Source of the DNA: Henricia sp. BOLD:AAB3569
Lineage: Eukaryota > Echinodermata > Asteroidea > Spinulosida > Echinasteridae
Length of the DNA: 64,000 nt
Direction: 5' to 3'
Assembly (NCBI GenBank): GCA_037783545.1
Contig: JBBELK010000108.1
Span: 1,240,001 to 1,304,000, forward strand
Both the position numbers and the translations under genes were made by a program. The notes under the pieces were generated by a model, which saw only the letters and a program-made list of their open reading frames with translations, had not been told where the DNA came from and did not search any database. Below are positions 54,074-64,000 of this stretch, one piece after another; position 1 is the stretch's first letter, and the number at the start of each line of letters is the position of its first letter.

Positions 54074-54267
54074 TACAGTCAAACCTTCTATAAAAAGGCC
54101 ACCTTGATATGGTGGCTACCTGCTCATAGTGGCTACCCATTTTAACCCCAAATGCCATGTGTGTATATAATGCTAATGCAACATTTATAAAGGGGCCACC
54201 TATTTATAGTGGCCAGTTGTTTTTTTTACGGTCCCGAAGGTGGCCATCATATACACGTTTTACTGTA
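54074..54267. mobile_element. TA-flanked MITE with TACAGTCAAACCT ends
   Basis: Left 'tacagtcaaacctt' and right complement 'tacagtaaaacgtg' are inverted. The interior repeats 'ggccacct' and 'agtggcta'/'agtggcca'. TA boundaries suit a Tc1/mariner-type MITE. Confidence 0.6.
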
Positions 54268-54880
54268 ATAAGAGAATAATTCCGACAGCACCATTGGACG
54301 ACATTACAAAATGTTTATTCTGATTGGATGTAGTATTACGAGTGAACCAATCACTAGTAAGAAGAACTTTTTAGAGCTGTCAATTACGCAAAATGGGGTG
54401 TTCCTATTCTGTTTCATTTTGCCACGATTAGCCCTATTAGTCTTTTGCGTGTTTCGCATGCATAGCGTCTGGTGTACTGACGTACTTCCTTTCACATGCA
54501 AACTTTGTATCCACTTGACCAGACAAAATGTGTGTTGCTATGTGGTGCACGCGGGAGGTTTAAAGTTGAAGTGCAGCACCAATACCGTGTTCATTGTAGA
54601 ACAGAATGGCATAAAGCAATTATACTGTTGGTTGCTAGGAAATGGCGTTCACCACGTAGCACCAACAGCACAGTATGCAGACGTTCTAAACTGAACCTCC
54701 ATTTAAAAGTGAAGAATTCGGGGCACCAGCCATTATGCAAATGTTTAAACACGCAAAAGGTCAATTGAAGTATGGACTTGTGAAAGTAATGACGTCTCTC
54801 TTTGTTTACGTGTGCGCTCTACTTTGAGAGCCCTGTGGAATCGGACTGTGCTTAGCGCCATAGAATAGCGAACTTTACGC

Positions 54881-54942
54881 ACAGTGACGTCATTATTACA
54901 TAGAGTGACGTCATTGATATACAGTGCCGTAATTGGTATTTT
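54881..54942 (+). repeat. Tandem CRE-containing 20-21-mers
   Basis: 'cagtgacgtcatt', 'gagtgacgtcatt' and the degenerate 'cagtgccgtaatt' are spaced 20-21 bases apart. The first two have the full TGACGTCA octamer. Confidence 0.6.
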
Positions 54943-55004
54943 GGCTTGTCGTCAACCTCGTCTGTGAACCAATCGCGTGATGCCTTGCAAGTATCGCAAA
55001 GGTC

Positions 55005-55121
55005 TATAGACAGCCGAAGTGTGACGTGTTACCATGGTAATCACCTCAGTGATTTCTTTAGTGTAGAGCCAATTGCTCAGGCAACTACAAAAAGATGACG
55101 TATTCACTTCGGCAGTCTATT
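55005..55121. mobile_element. AAGTGTGACGT-family MITE, copy 3
   Basis: 'tatagacagccgaagtgtgac' faces 'cacttcggcagtctatt'. Inner 'gtgtagagccaattgctcag' matches copy 1 on the opposite strand. Shorter than copies 1 and 2. Confidence 0.7.
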
Positions 55122-55874
55122 AAGAAGTTGCGAATTTGTAAGTTCGTTTCATCAACTCGTGTTTATTCTGTAACACTAAAGCAAATAGCGTATGCACGCC
55201 GTTGTATTTAATCATACAGTTTTAATCCGATATTTTTGTGGTTAAATTTTTTTTTTTAATTGACTTAATGTGTGGTTTTCTGTAAATATAAACTTTTACA
55301 GAATTTGTATTTTGGCTGAATTTGTTTTCATTGATTTCTGTGACTGGTTGTTGATCAATATTTTGCCGTTAGTATGCCTATTGTGCTTGTTTAATTAACA
55401 TTGTTTCGTGAACAAAAACATTTATTTAAAATGTATAATGCCGGACCAAAATGCTGTATGTACAATTTGTAAAGTAATAAATAATATTTTACTGTGTTGA
55501 AATCATTAATTTATGACGTTGTAACTCTAATTTAAATCTGACATTGTTAATATTAACAGAAATGTTTAATAAAAAACGATATTCCACTGTCGGTGACTAA
55601 CATTCAGTTATGATAATAAACACATTATTGAGCAGTACATGTATGAGACCTTCCAAATCGTTCTATTTCATTGAATATGATTTGTTTTACGCCAACGTGG
55701 TGATGATAAAACTAAAGCTGCTCCGAACTTGAGACCCGAAGCCTAATTACATCAACGCTTTTCTTTGGGAGAACGGAGTGTCGTGTCCCCCGTCTTCTCT
55801 TATCGGAAAGTATTGATGTACACAAACCGTGACGTCATTATGCATTGGGTCTTTTACACGGCTACGTCTTGAAA
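55122..55874. other. Unassigned AT-rich stretch
   Basis: No gene or repeat recognised. Confidence 0.4.
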
Positions 55875-56528
55875 TAGACCAGTTGCGTGATAGATTTGCA
55901 TAAATCCTAGACTCCCGCCTTCACGCTATGGCGCTCGCATGCGAGTGATTCGAGCACCAGACTACTTGGCATATCGGACCGTTTCCAGGGGGTGCAAGCT
56001 GGTGCATAGTAACCGGCGCGAAAGTATGTGCGGTACCTAGAAAACCTTGCACATTACTCTATGCATTTTTAAGCTGGACCATCCGGAATTACATGTTGGA
56101 ATGAACATGTTGAAACATGTAGTCATCGTGAATTTTCGTCCAAATAGAGAAATAGAACGTGTTTTTAAAAACTTGAAATCGATGTCAACTTTGAAAGCTG
56201 GAACGTTTCCAAACTGCAATAATGCATTCAAGAAAGTAGAGAAACGATTTCGGGTTCAGTGACTGATTTGAAGTTGCTGATCAACATGTTTAATCAACAT
56301 GGACCAGCTTAGAAATACATAGAGTAATGTGCGAGGTATTCCAGGTACCGCACAGTTACCATGTGCCAGCGTGCACCCCCTGGAAACGGGGCCGATTTGC
56401 CAGATATAGTATAATGCTTGAGTCACTCGTACGCGAGCGCCACATAGCGCAAAGGCGGGACCCTAGCATTTATGTAAATATAAAGCGTGACTCCAGGACT
56501 TATGCAAATCTATCACGCAACTGGTCTA
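55875..56528. mobile_element. Palindromic MITE, copy 2 (long centre)
   Basis: Same arms as 47401-47829 (ends 'tagaccagttgcgtgatag' / 'ctatcacgcaactggtcta' match perfectly), but the centre is about 230 bp longer (56065-56290) and contains an unassigned 71-codon plus-strand frame. TA at both edges. Either this is a fuller version of the element or something inserted into the loop. Confidence 0.8.
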
Positions 56529-56774
56529 TTGTGCACAAATCAAATAGAAGACAACTTCGTCACTTTCCGTAGACTCCTGTGTAATTTCGAGATGCAGAAT
56601 AATTCAGACACGGCTTTATCAGTCATGATTATTTTAACACCGGGGTAGCATGGTTCCTAGCTTTCCACGAGCTGCTGGGATTGCCGGGTACCAGTTGCCA
56701 TGTTGACTTTTCTGGCCAATCAGATTGCGTCCAAAGAAAAACTCGGCTGTGTGTTACGCCATACTTGAATATTT

Positions 56775-57100
56775 GAAAGGGTGATGACACCAACCATGCA
56801 ACGTTGCATTGATTACGTCAAATTTAGCTTTTGTTTCTGGACTCCAATACGCCGTGAAGTTCACGAATCTGGTAACTAAGTACGCGTGCACTCCGCCAAA
56901 GCTGAGGTGTACCAGGTATTTCTTACAATGCTACCGTGTGTAATTTATTACAAAAGATGCAGTTAATACACTTAAGGCGGATTTAGCCCTCTTGAGTCCG
57001 AACGCCAAGCTGCAAAACATTGCGCCTTACTTACGTACTAGACGCAAATTAAAACTGATATTTCAAATGGTCAGAAGAGGTCCGGTTCGGAAAAAAGATA
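56775..57100 (+). repeat. Diverged dispersed repeat, partner of 5735-5935
   Basis: 'tggactccaatacgccgtg', 'ttgagtccgaacgcc', 'aaaacattgcg' and 'tttcaaatggtcagaagagg' are in the same order as at 5735-5935. Confidence 0.45.
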
Positions 57101-57738
57101 AGTCTTCCATGTGCTACTTTTATAGCAAACTTTGTTATATGTTGATGATATCCTGGAGAATTTTTGCATGAACAATGAAACAATGTTTCGTCCACGAAAA
57201 ATCGTTTCTGTTTGAGCGTAGTAAATACCCATCCATATACAATCTCAATAAAACCATGGAGGAATATCCGGCATTTTTTGCTATTGCGATTACTGAACTT
57301 CGACAGGATTTTCAAAGATTAGAAAATGGTTTCTCAAAATAGGCCTACGTGAAGATAAATCCAGTTTAATATTGACATTCCCGCCAAAAAATTATCTCTA
57401 ATCTAAACCACCGGCAGTTTGGCTTTTCTCGTCTGGCGCGAAAATTTAATAACGCGCGCTCCCCCACCCCCGGGCCGTGCACATCACGAAATGTCGAAGA
57501 CATTCCGGCAATTACCGAATAAATTCTTGAGCTGTTTTAGTTGACACAATTCATTTTCTTGCATCCCTGATTTTTTTCTTCTGAATTTAAACAGATTAAA
57601 GTTACACTGTCCGTGTTTGGGTGAAAGGATTAAAAAAAAAATTCACACAGGTGAACGAATTTAGAAAGCTTACGTATCTCTGTAACGAAAAATATAAAAA
57701 ATACACCTTAAATTTTCGACGTCGGGCTTCACATGTTG
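57101..57738. other. Unassigned stretch
   Basis: No gene or element recognised. A short GC-rich patch, 'gctcccccacccccgggcc', lies near 57459. Confidence 0.35.
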
Positions 57739-57802
57739 TACATGTGCGCGTACGCTTATGTACATAGTATGTGTACAATGTACACATGTACGCGCACATG
57801 TA
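57739..57802. repeat. 64-bp perfect-arm inverted repeat
   Basis: TACATGTGCGCGTAC (57739-57753) and its exact complement (57788-57802), with a self-complementary 'tatgtacata' in the loop. A cruciform or small hairpin candidate. Confidence 0.8.
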
Positions 57803-57989
57803 CATTTACGTAATAACCCTGTCGAATAAACTGGACAGGACCTGTCTTTTATTATTTCATGTTTTTAATCGACTGACATCAAATGAAAGCTGATAGCTTT
57901 TTTCTATTCTATAAAAATAGCAATTTAGCTTTAAAAAAATGTTGACGCTCAAATCGGACAGTGCAACTTTAACAAGATGGAGCAGCGAG

Positions 57990-58240
57990 ATTTTGACTGA
58001 GTTTTAAAGGCCATTGTATACAATGACCCAAAAATTACTGAAGGGGGTACAGAAACAATTACTCGAAGTGTCGAAAGCAATCTTAACAAACACCGCGTGA
58101 ATTTATTTCTGTACAAGACGGTGCTTTCTGCAAGAATGTACACAAAAACCATGCACGGATATTAAAAGTTTTTGAAGCATTGCTGCATTACAGAAATCCG
58201 TAAAAAGTTTCATCTTCATCTTGGAAATGACATTGGCCTT
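57990..58240 (-). repeat. Dispersed repeat family B, minus-strand copy
   Basis: 'ttttaaaggccattgtata', 'tgaatttatttctgtacaag' and 'aaaaaccatgcacggata' match the other minus-strand copies (46540-46800). Confidence 0.6.
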
Positions 58241-58681
58241 AACATGTTCATCTGTCTCTGGCATTTGGAGCCAAATACGATAAGTGTGAAATTATCACAT
58301 GGTAAAAGAAACAAATGTAAGCGCCGCGTATAGGCCCTATGTAACGTTGTGCTCATATGGCATAAACTAATGTTTAACGTTTTGCACTATATATTTTGTA
58401 ATTATTCATTGTTGTTCATTTTTCATTGTGGTTCATTGCATGCATATATGTATTCATTCCACACCTTTGCACATACCAATATTTTTAAATTAAGCCACGA
58501 CAAACTCACAAATACGCCATTTTAGTTGACAACAACATTAAAAGATATAGCCATGTGATTTATCTCGTTAAAATGCAGGTTTCCGACGTCAATAATACGT
58601 TAGAGCGGGAGAATATTTGATTATGTCGGACATAAAAGTCGATAATAGGTGACGGCATTGGCATAGGACCCTGACGTTACC

Positions 58682-58745
58682 CATGCAGACGTTGAATACA
58701 TATCGTGTGAACACATGCAGACGTTGAATACATATCGTGTGAACC
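58682..58745 (+). repeat. Two perfect copies of a 32-bp unit
   Basis: 'catgcagacgttgaatacat' plus 'atcgtgtgaaca' occurs twice in tandem (second start 58714), followed by 'accaatg'. Confidence 0.9.
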
Positions 58746-60521
58746 AATGTTGCACCTGATTATTTTCACTTCGCTGGCTTTTGGAGATATGAATATGTTG
58801 GACTAGATACCTGTCCACATGACGCGACAAGCAGAGGTCTTGATGAGTGTGAAATGCCCTTAGTTGCTGCATACAGAATTTTGTTGGCCTTGTTGCTGGT
58901 TGAATGTACATGGCACATTCTTTTGGTATTAAATCAAATACCGTCGACCCTGCGGTCAATACACTAACGGTTAAATATTTCCCAATTAGTAATCAGCGAG
59001 GAATAAACGTCGTTATGGTACGACGCACTGCGTGCGTCGGATCTCCCGTGATGCTGTCAAGAGACTATTATTCTAGTCCTTGTTTTTCTTCTTCTTCTAC
59101 TTTTTAAAGGTGAGAAGTAGAGCTGTTTTGTTTTCTTTACTTTCATTTGTTTTTCTAAAGTCTGATACGCACGTTCGCCAAAATTAGCCAAGAATTTCCA
59201 CCTTTGGGCCCTTTGCAAAATTGAATTTATGGGCGCTTTCTCGTTTAATGAACAACACTATCATACGGGCCAAATCAAAACAATTCATAATATTTCCGTT
59301 GCGCGCGTTTCTGGCCTCGAGCCAAAGGGCGGCAATAAACCGCAAGAGGTCATCTTTTTATTAAAAGGATTACTTTTTGCATTCCAGTAAATTAAATTTA
59401 GACCAGCGGCAACCCAACTTTATGACCCGGGCTGCGTTTTTCTTCATTATTTTCTTCTTCCCAGTATGGGTTATGTAAGTCACATCTACTAGAGCTGGAC
59501 CATTCCTACAAAGGCTTTAGAGCCGCCGCCCCGAGCGTCAATAACCCCGCAACAGATACCGGGGACTATGTTATTCTTACCCCGGTCGTTCTCGCGGAAT
59601 GGATCGAGGTCCAGGGGCGTTATATACCGATATGATTTCGATTCTTCTGTGAAATTGAATTGGTGAAGGAAGGGGGACCTGAAAATAGCTGATTGTTTTG
59701 ACTTCTTTGGTTTGCGCCATGATAATAAAATAAAAAGGTAGCGGAAAGGTACGGATCGTACCAAGGGGACGAAAACGAAAAGAACTGCAGCCGGACGAAA
59801 TTGCATGCTCTCAAAATGATTTCTTTCGTTCGCACGAAAACAATTCAAGCGCAGGAGATCATTTAGAACACGGAATAAATCGTGTTTGGAAATGACATAT
59901 CGTTTTCAAACGGCCAACTTTGCGAAAAGTGGCGCGTCTGCGCGCACTTGTAGGCCTGCACGACATGACAAGCACAGGACTGTCGCTCTGTTAGATTAAT
60001 TAGCTCAGGTACAATTCCAAATCGAACAGCACTGGCGTTCACCACAAGTCAGTGAGCACCATTGTCTTGAAAAAGTGATACCAAAATCCAGAATGTGTAG
60101 GTTGGTAGGTCCCATGACTCGCGACGCCACGCACGCTCGGTTTCACGCAATACCGTAACCACATATTTTCGACAGTTATCTCAAATTCCACCCCTAGACG
60201 CCCATATAACCCCAAAACAGATATACAGTAGGTTGAATCTGTATCTGAGCTCTATATTACTATTCATATTTTGTGTCAAAAACACAAATTCACCGCGTTT
60301 TACGAGTTTGAAGCGGCCAAGAACTCCACTCGCCTCCGGAAACCCATTGACTTGTGTACAATCGTACGTACAAGATTCTGCCAGCGTACTAGATTTGTAT
60401 ACCATCATGCACTGCGCCATGTACCTCGCGCAGTGAATTGTGGGGGAACCGTAAGGGCACGTATTGAAAGAAATAGTCCATACGCGTGACTTCAACAACT
60501 ATCAATCCGTCATGACTTTGT
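58746..60521. other. Unassigned stretch
   Basis: No recognisable gene. A 119-codon minus-strand frame (59489-59848) has no domain features. A GC-rich hairpin, 'cgacgcactgcgtgcgtcg', lies near 59021. Confidence 0.35.
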
Positions 60522-60735
60522 CCATACTATAGCACGCCAAAGCGAAAACATTTCAACACTGTCCCAACATTTGTTAAAACTTGCCAACAAAAGCACGGTA
60601 TGCCAGTTTCAAATAGTCTATCAACATTTAAAAGTCATGCCAATTTTTTTTTCTTGCGCAACATTTGCGAAAATATGCGTCAACATTAAATTATCAGTGT
60701 TGAATTATTTATCACTTTGGCGTGCCATAGTATGG
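60522..60735. mobile_element. 214-bp inverted-repeat MITE
   Basis: 'ccatactatagcacgccaaa' faces 'tttggcgtgccatagtatgg'. Inner 'caacatttg' words repeat on both strands. No coding capacity. Confidence 0.75.
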
Positions 60736-61731
60736 GCACAGTAATGGCGGATAGCAACCGTTGTCAAGCCAAGTGAAACCCAAGAATAGGCATGTTTTGC
60801 TACGTATAGTTTCTCTGGATATGGGCTCAATTCCTCTAGACTTGAACTATTTTTACAGTTGCAATGCAAATCTTGTCATTTACAATAACCTTTTTGATTG
60901 AAAAATACCCTATGTACAGGCCTACGTACATCCATATCGATCATGGCACGTACAGTGCATCAACTATTGGCTGTCGATATACTGTCATAAAAAGGAACGC
61001 AGTTTTCTTATAAAATTGATTATTGGTCAGAACAGAATTTTGTAAAATGTGATAACAAGGCACTGATCGGCCAATCTCTTTGGAATTGCCTTGAATGATC
61101 TCATCTAGGTCCAAGTAGACCTGTATGAATAAAGTGATTCCCACAGCGAAACAAAGTGACATTTCCCGTTACTGGGAAAATCATGCAGATAGGGGTTCTC
61201 GGAAGACCCATTTTGTTTGGTTTTCAACCCGTGGGGTAAGCTGACCTCTGGGGCCGCGCATCTCAAAAACAGCCATGCAGGAGAGTGTAGGAGATATACT
61301 TCATGCAGGGTGGCGCACCCTACCCCGGCGGCTTCTTCGGAGGCTGTTACAGTCAGCCTTGCCACGAGAGATCTTCATGCACGTTATTGACCGATGAAAT
61401 AAGCTTCATCTACCAACCTTGTCGAATCTCCAATCAGAGTATCACTTGCGGGTTTTTTTTATGCCGTATAATTATTAACTCATTCTTTAGGATAAACGTT
61501 TATTGATACGTACTGTTTGTACGTAAATCCAAATTAATCACAGCACGTTGCAGCAACAGTTGCCTGTACATACTTCATGGGGTGGGACTTTTTTCGTGAA
61601 GATTGCCTTGTCCCCTACCCCACCCCTCCCCACCACCCCTCCTCTACCAGACCTCCTCTCCCACCCCATCACCGTACCGTGATCAAAATCCTGTGAGTGT
61701 GATAATAATGATGCATATTTCGCGACCGTAG
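60736..61731. other. Unassigned stretch
   Basis: No gene recognised. The 61303-61370 patch ('ggtggcgcaccctaccccgg') follows a 'tacttcatgcag' acceptor-like sequence but has no supporting features. Confidence 0.35.
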
Positions 61732-61962
61732 CCGGGTCCCGGTGGCCTAGGCATGTATAAAGGCCCTTCGTACGGCCGGTGCTACGAAGCTCACAGGGGG
61801 ACAAGTGTCGCACAGCTGAAACGACAAAAACCCCGAGTACGTGCATCCGTTGGTCAACAGACCTACGGCGCAGACTCGACAGACGGCGGGCCCGGTTACG
61901 CGACCATGCCGATAAGTGAAATCCCCACACCTCACAATCACCCAGCACCGGTCGATAATTGA
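61732..61962 (+). CDS. Possible terminal coding exon, Pro/Gly/Thr-rich tail
   Basis: An open frame of about 76 codons starts right after an AG (61730-61731, in-frame TAG upstream) and ends at TGA. It gives PGPGGLGMYKGPSYGRCYEA, then QLKRQKPRVRASVGQQTYGA, then TMPISEIPTPHNHPAPVDN. The block is GC-richer than its surroundings and reads like a cytoplasmic or secreted tail, but the pyrimidine tract is weak, no family is recognised and no partner exon was found. The opposite strand is also open. Confidence 0.22.
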   Translation, partial: PGPGGLGMYKGPSYGRCYEAHRGTSVAQLKRQKPRVRASVGQQTYGADSTDGGPGYATMPISEIPTPHNHPAPVDN

Positions 61963-62577
61963 TTGAAAACGACTGAAGGGGGGCATCTTAACTCGATAAA
62001 GGCAGGTACGTCGTTAAATAATGCAATCATTAGTTCATGTTGACTTTGCTTGGCGCATGCTAAATGCCAGACTGTGTGCCGTTACAAAGTGAAATATGTA
62101 TCGTTAAGGTAATAAATAATTAGCGTCAAATTCCAGTTCTTCAAATAATTTAAATTGGGTCATGCAGTGTGGCATATCACTGATCATTTACATGTACATG
62201 TACGATATATATTTTTTTATATAGGCCTATGTCTGCCAATATTTGACTCTGGCGCAACCTCTTTAGGCTACGTAGTATGTGGTACTGGCGGCTGAAGTTA
62301 TAGAATGCCTTCAGTTTAGGCCTACGGTGTATAAGGCTGCCGTTAAGTTGCACGTCGCATGTCTACATAACATTTGTAGTAGCAGTAATAATATCGATGA
62401 CATTCTTACACAAATTCAAGAAATTAATTTAAAAGCCGATTACAAAATTCTTAATAACCCATATTCTTAATGATCGAATTGTCCAATGAAATTGTCGCAA
62501 CTGTCCAATGAAATGATTCTTCCTGAGAGGGTATCCTTGTATAACAAATTGAAGATGCATTTAGACATATATTTGTA
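61963..62577. other. Unassigned AT-rich stretch
   Basis: No gene or repeat recognised. Confidence 0.4.
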
Positions 62578-62644
62578 CAACACAGCTTTGCCCACCGTGC
62601 CCAACACTTTGCCCAACACAGCTTTGCCCACCTTGCCCACCGTG
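62578..62644. repeat. Short CTTTGCCCA minisatellite
   Basis: 'caacacagctttgcccacc', 'gtgcccaacactttgccc' and again 'aacacagctttgcccacc': overlapping imperfect copies of 10- and 30-base units. Confidence 0.75.
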
Positions 62645-62809
62645 CACCCATAGGCCAAAATATAACTCTATGGTGAACACACACTTTTGTTTACAGAGGC
62701 GCCCTCGTGTGAACACAACTACATGTAGGCCCCTGACTCCCGTGGTATTGTGGCTATTTTGTCTGTGCAGTATGGCCACGGAACCAACCTGAATAGGACG
62801 GCGCTTTGC

Positions 62810-62976
62810 ACAATTTTATGAAAAGCACGGACACAGTTTTTAATTGTTTTCTCAGAACGTAGATGAGGTGCTGAGTTGATTTTATACACAGGTTGGTTTT
62901 TATCAAATACATCATCAATCACACGGGGAGATAACGCCGTTTTTAACAATCATGTTTTCCAATCATGTAATCTGTC
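62810..62976 (+). repeat. Partial relative of the 24678 TTAA element
   Basis: 'ttgttttctcagaacgtagatgagg', with 'caggttggtttttat' and 'catcaatcacacggggagat', follows the right half of 24678-25120 in order, ending near 'ctgtctttaaac'. Confidence 0.5.
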
Positions 62977-63259
62977 TTTAAACTGCTGCGTCATTATTGA
63001 GGCGCCTTTTACTGTGACTATCGTCTGCGGCGTTTAATTTGAAACAATTTGGGCGTTTAAAAAAACCGTTCCCGCGGCTGAATCGAGAACGTCGTTCTTG
63101 GATTGACAGTTACGAACGTGGAAGTGCATCCCGAGTGTGTGAGGCCAAACGTATAACACCTCTTTGACTGAAGTCTGGAAACTGACCGCCGCTCTACACG
63201 CAGAGTGGCTTGCGATGCCACAGGCTTGGAGACTGGTGCACTTAATGCAGCTAGAGATG

Positions 63260-63480
63260 CATCCAGGCCTGCATTGGATTAAATGCCCAATCATTTGCAA
63301 GGTGAAGGTTTGTACGGAAAGGGTATAACATATCCGCAAGAAGAATGTTGGTAAAATAGTCTTCAGAAATATTTTAGCTGGTTGCATGCAGCAATGCTTC
63401 AGAAAATCTTTGAAATACATGCATGATTTTTGTGGTAAGTGAATACAAAAACACATTCATTTCTTAATGGCACATAACAA
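63260..63480 (+). repeat. Diverged family B fragment
   Basis: 'agcaatgcttcagaaaatct' and 'catgcatgatttttgtgg' recall the 'acttcagaaaa..tccattcatgg' part of family B. Diverged and partial. Confidence 0.35.
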
Positions 63481-63765
63481 AGACACCTAATTTGTTTGTA
63501 AATTGAGAAATAAACAGCGAGGCTAAACTCAAAATGGACCCATACGGTTTAAAATGGGTTGCTTTGTGACAAAACGTACAGCACTATTAAATATATTCAC
63601 CATTGCAGACTTAAAATATTCACTAAAATCTAGAAACGAATACGGTACCTGGAATCTGCGAAAAAAAACAAAAAAAAACAAATAAATAAATAAAATTGCA
63701 GGCTTAGATATGTTTTACATAAAACATGAATTTAGAACAACGCCGTTATGACAGTTCAAATTAGA

Positions 63766-63895
63766 ACTAGCAGCCTCGTTTTAGATGCTGAGCCGTTGTA
63801 TTACGTCACACGTCTTTTCATTTTGTACCTTATCACAAAAGAAAGCACAGAGACCTACAATTTCAATGACAATTTGAAATTCTTCTATAGCAACA
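63766..63895. repeat. Copy of the 45868 repeat
   Basis: 'cagcctcgttttagatgctg', 'tattacgtcacacgtctttt' and 'atcacaaaagaaa' match 45892-45990. Here it is not inside a SINE. An A-rich run (63660-63694) lies just upstream. Confidence 0.65.
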
Positions 63896-64000
63896 CAAAC
63901 CTGAAGGAATGCGATATCTAACGACATTGTATGGGAAGGTAAATCCATAGCTACGGGTTATTCACCGTGATGAAAGTGATATCACATCGGTTTGTCTACA

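Noticed and set aside
59489-59848. 119-codon minus-strand frame
   Set aside because: No domain, signal or context that supports coding.
61303-61506. Gly/Cys-rich plus-strand frame after an acceptor-like 'catgcag'
   Set aside because: The promising part is only about 20 codons and then becomes AT-rich text. No donor or partner exon is evident.

Overview
The window looks like animal nuclear DNA, most likely from a marine invertebrate. Four things support this: one intact intronless D1-like dopamine receptor gene, long AT-rich stretches without genes, many nested transposable elements, and tRNA-derived SINEs. The elements include a BEL/Pao LTR retrotransposon, an APE-type LINE, a Penelope-like element, a Ty3/gypsy remnant and a dozen or more palindromic or TIR elements. 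The receptor and the SINE types would suit a deuterostome such as an echinoderm, hemichordate or cephalochordate, but that is inference. There are no operons, rRNA genes or CRISPR arrays, and I found no true tRNA gene.

Layout. 1-5.1 kb: a dispersed repeat (family A) broken by a 404-bp palindromic element with an 8-bp target duplication, a 731-bp long-TIR element with a 9-bp target duplication, and TTAA-flanked elements. 5.2-6.9 kb: a SINE and a candidate Cys-rich terminal exon on the minus strand. 6.9-19.6 kb: a decayed LINE (endonuclease, RT, C2H2 finger) split by a nearly complete BEL/Pao element (9137-18389; LTRs 763 and 770 bp; 5-bp target duplication). 19.6-25.9 kb: SINEs, MITEs and three more copies of family A. 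25.9-29.9 kb: a three-unit higher-order tandem array rich in perfect DR1 nuclear-receptor motifs, CRE octamers and ETS-type palindromes. 30-35 kb: another family A copy, more TTAA elements, a gypsy integrase remnant, a LINE tail and a 157-bp tandem duplication. 36-39.7 kb: a decayed Penelope-like element without a recognisable GIY-YIG endonuclease, carrying a hammerhead-ribozyme-like motif just after its RT ORF and sitting inside a large inverted repeat. 42.7-44.1 kb: the dopamine receptor. 44.2-64 kb: mostly MITEs, SINEs and unassigned AT-rich DNA, with a 46-codon membrane smORF (48.5 kb), a GC-rich element (49.7-50.3 kb) and a possible terminal exon (61.7 kb).

How it fits together. The only gene I would call with confidence is the receptor. 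The rest is a record of successive insertions. Several can be ordered in time because an uninterrupted paralogous copy lies elsewhere in the window: the empty site for the 8-bp-TSD element is near 24.41 kb, and the one for the 9-bp-TSD element is near 30.90 kb. All functional statements come from reading the sequence without database searches. Many repeat boundaries are approximate.
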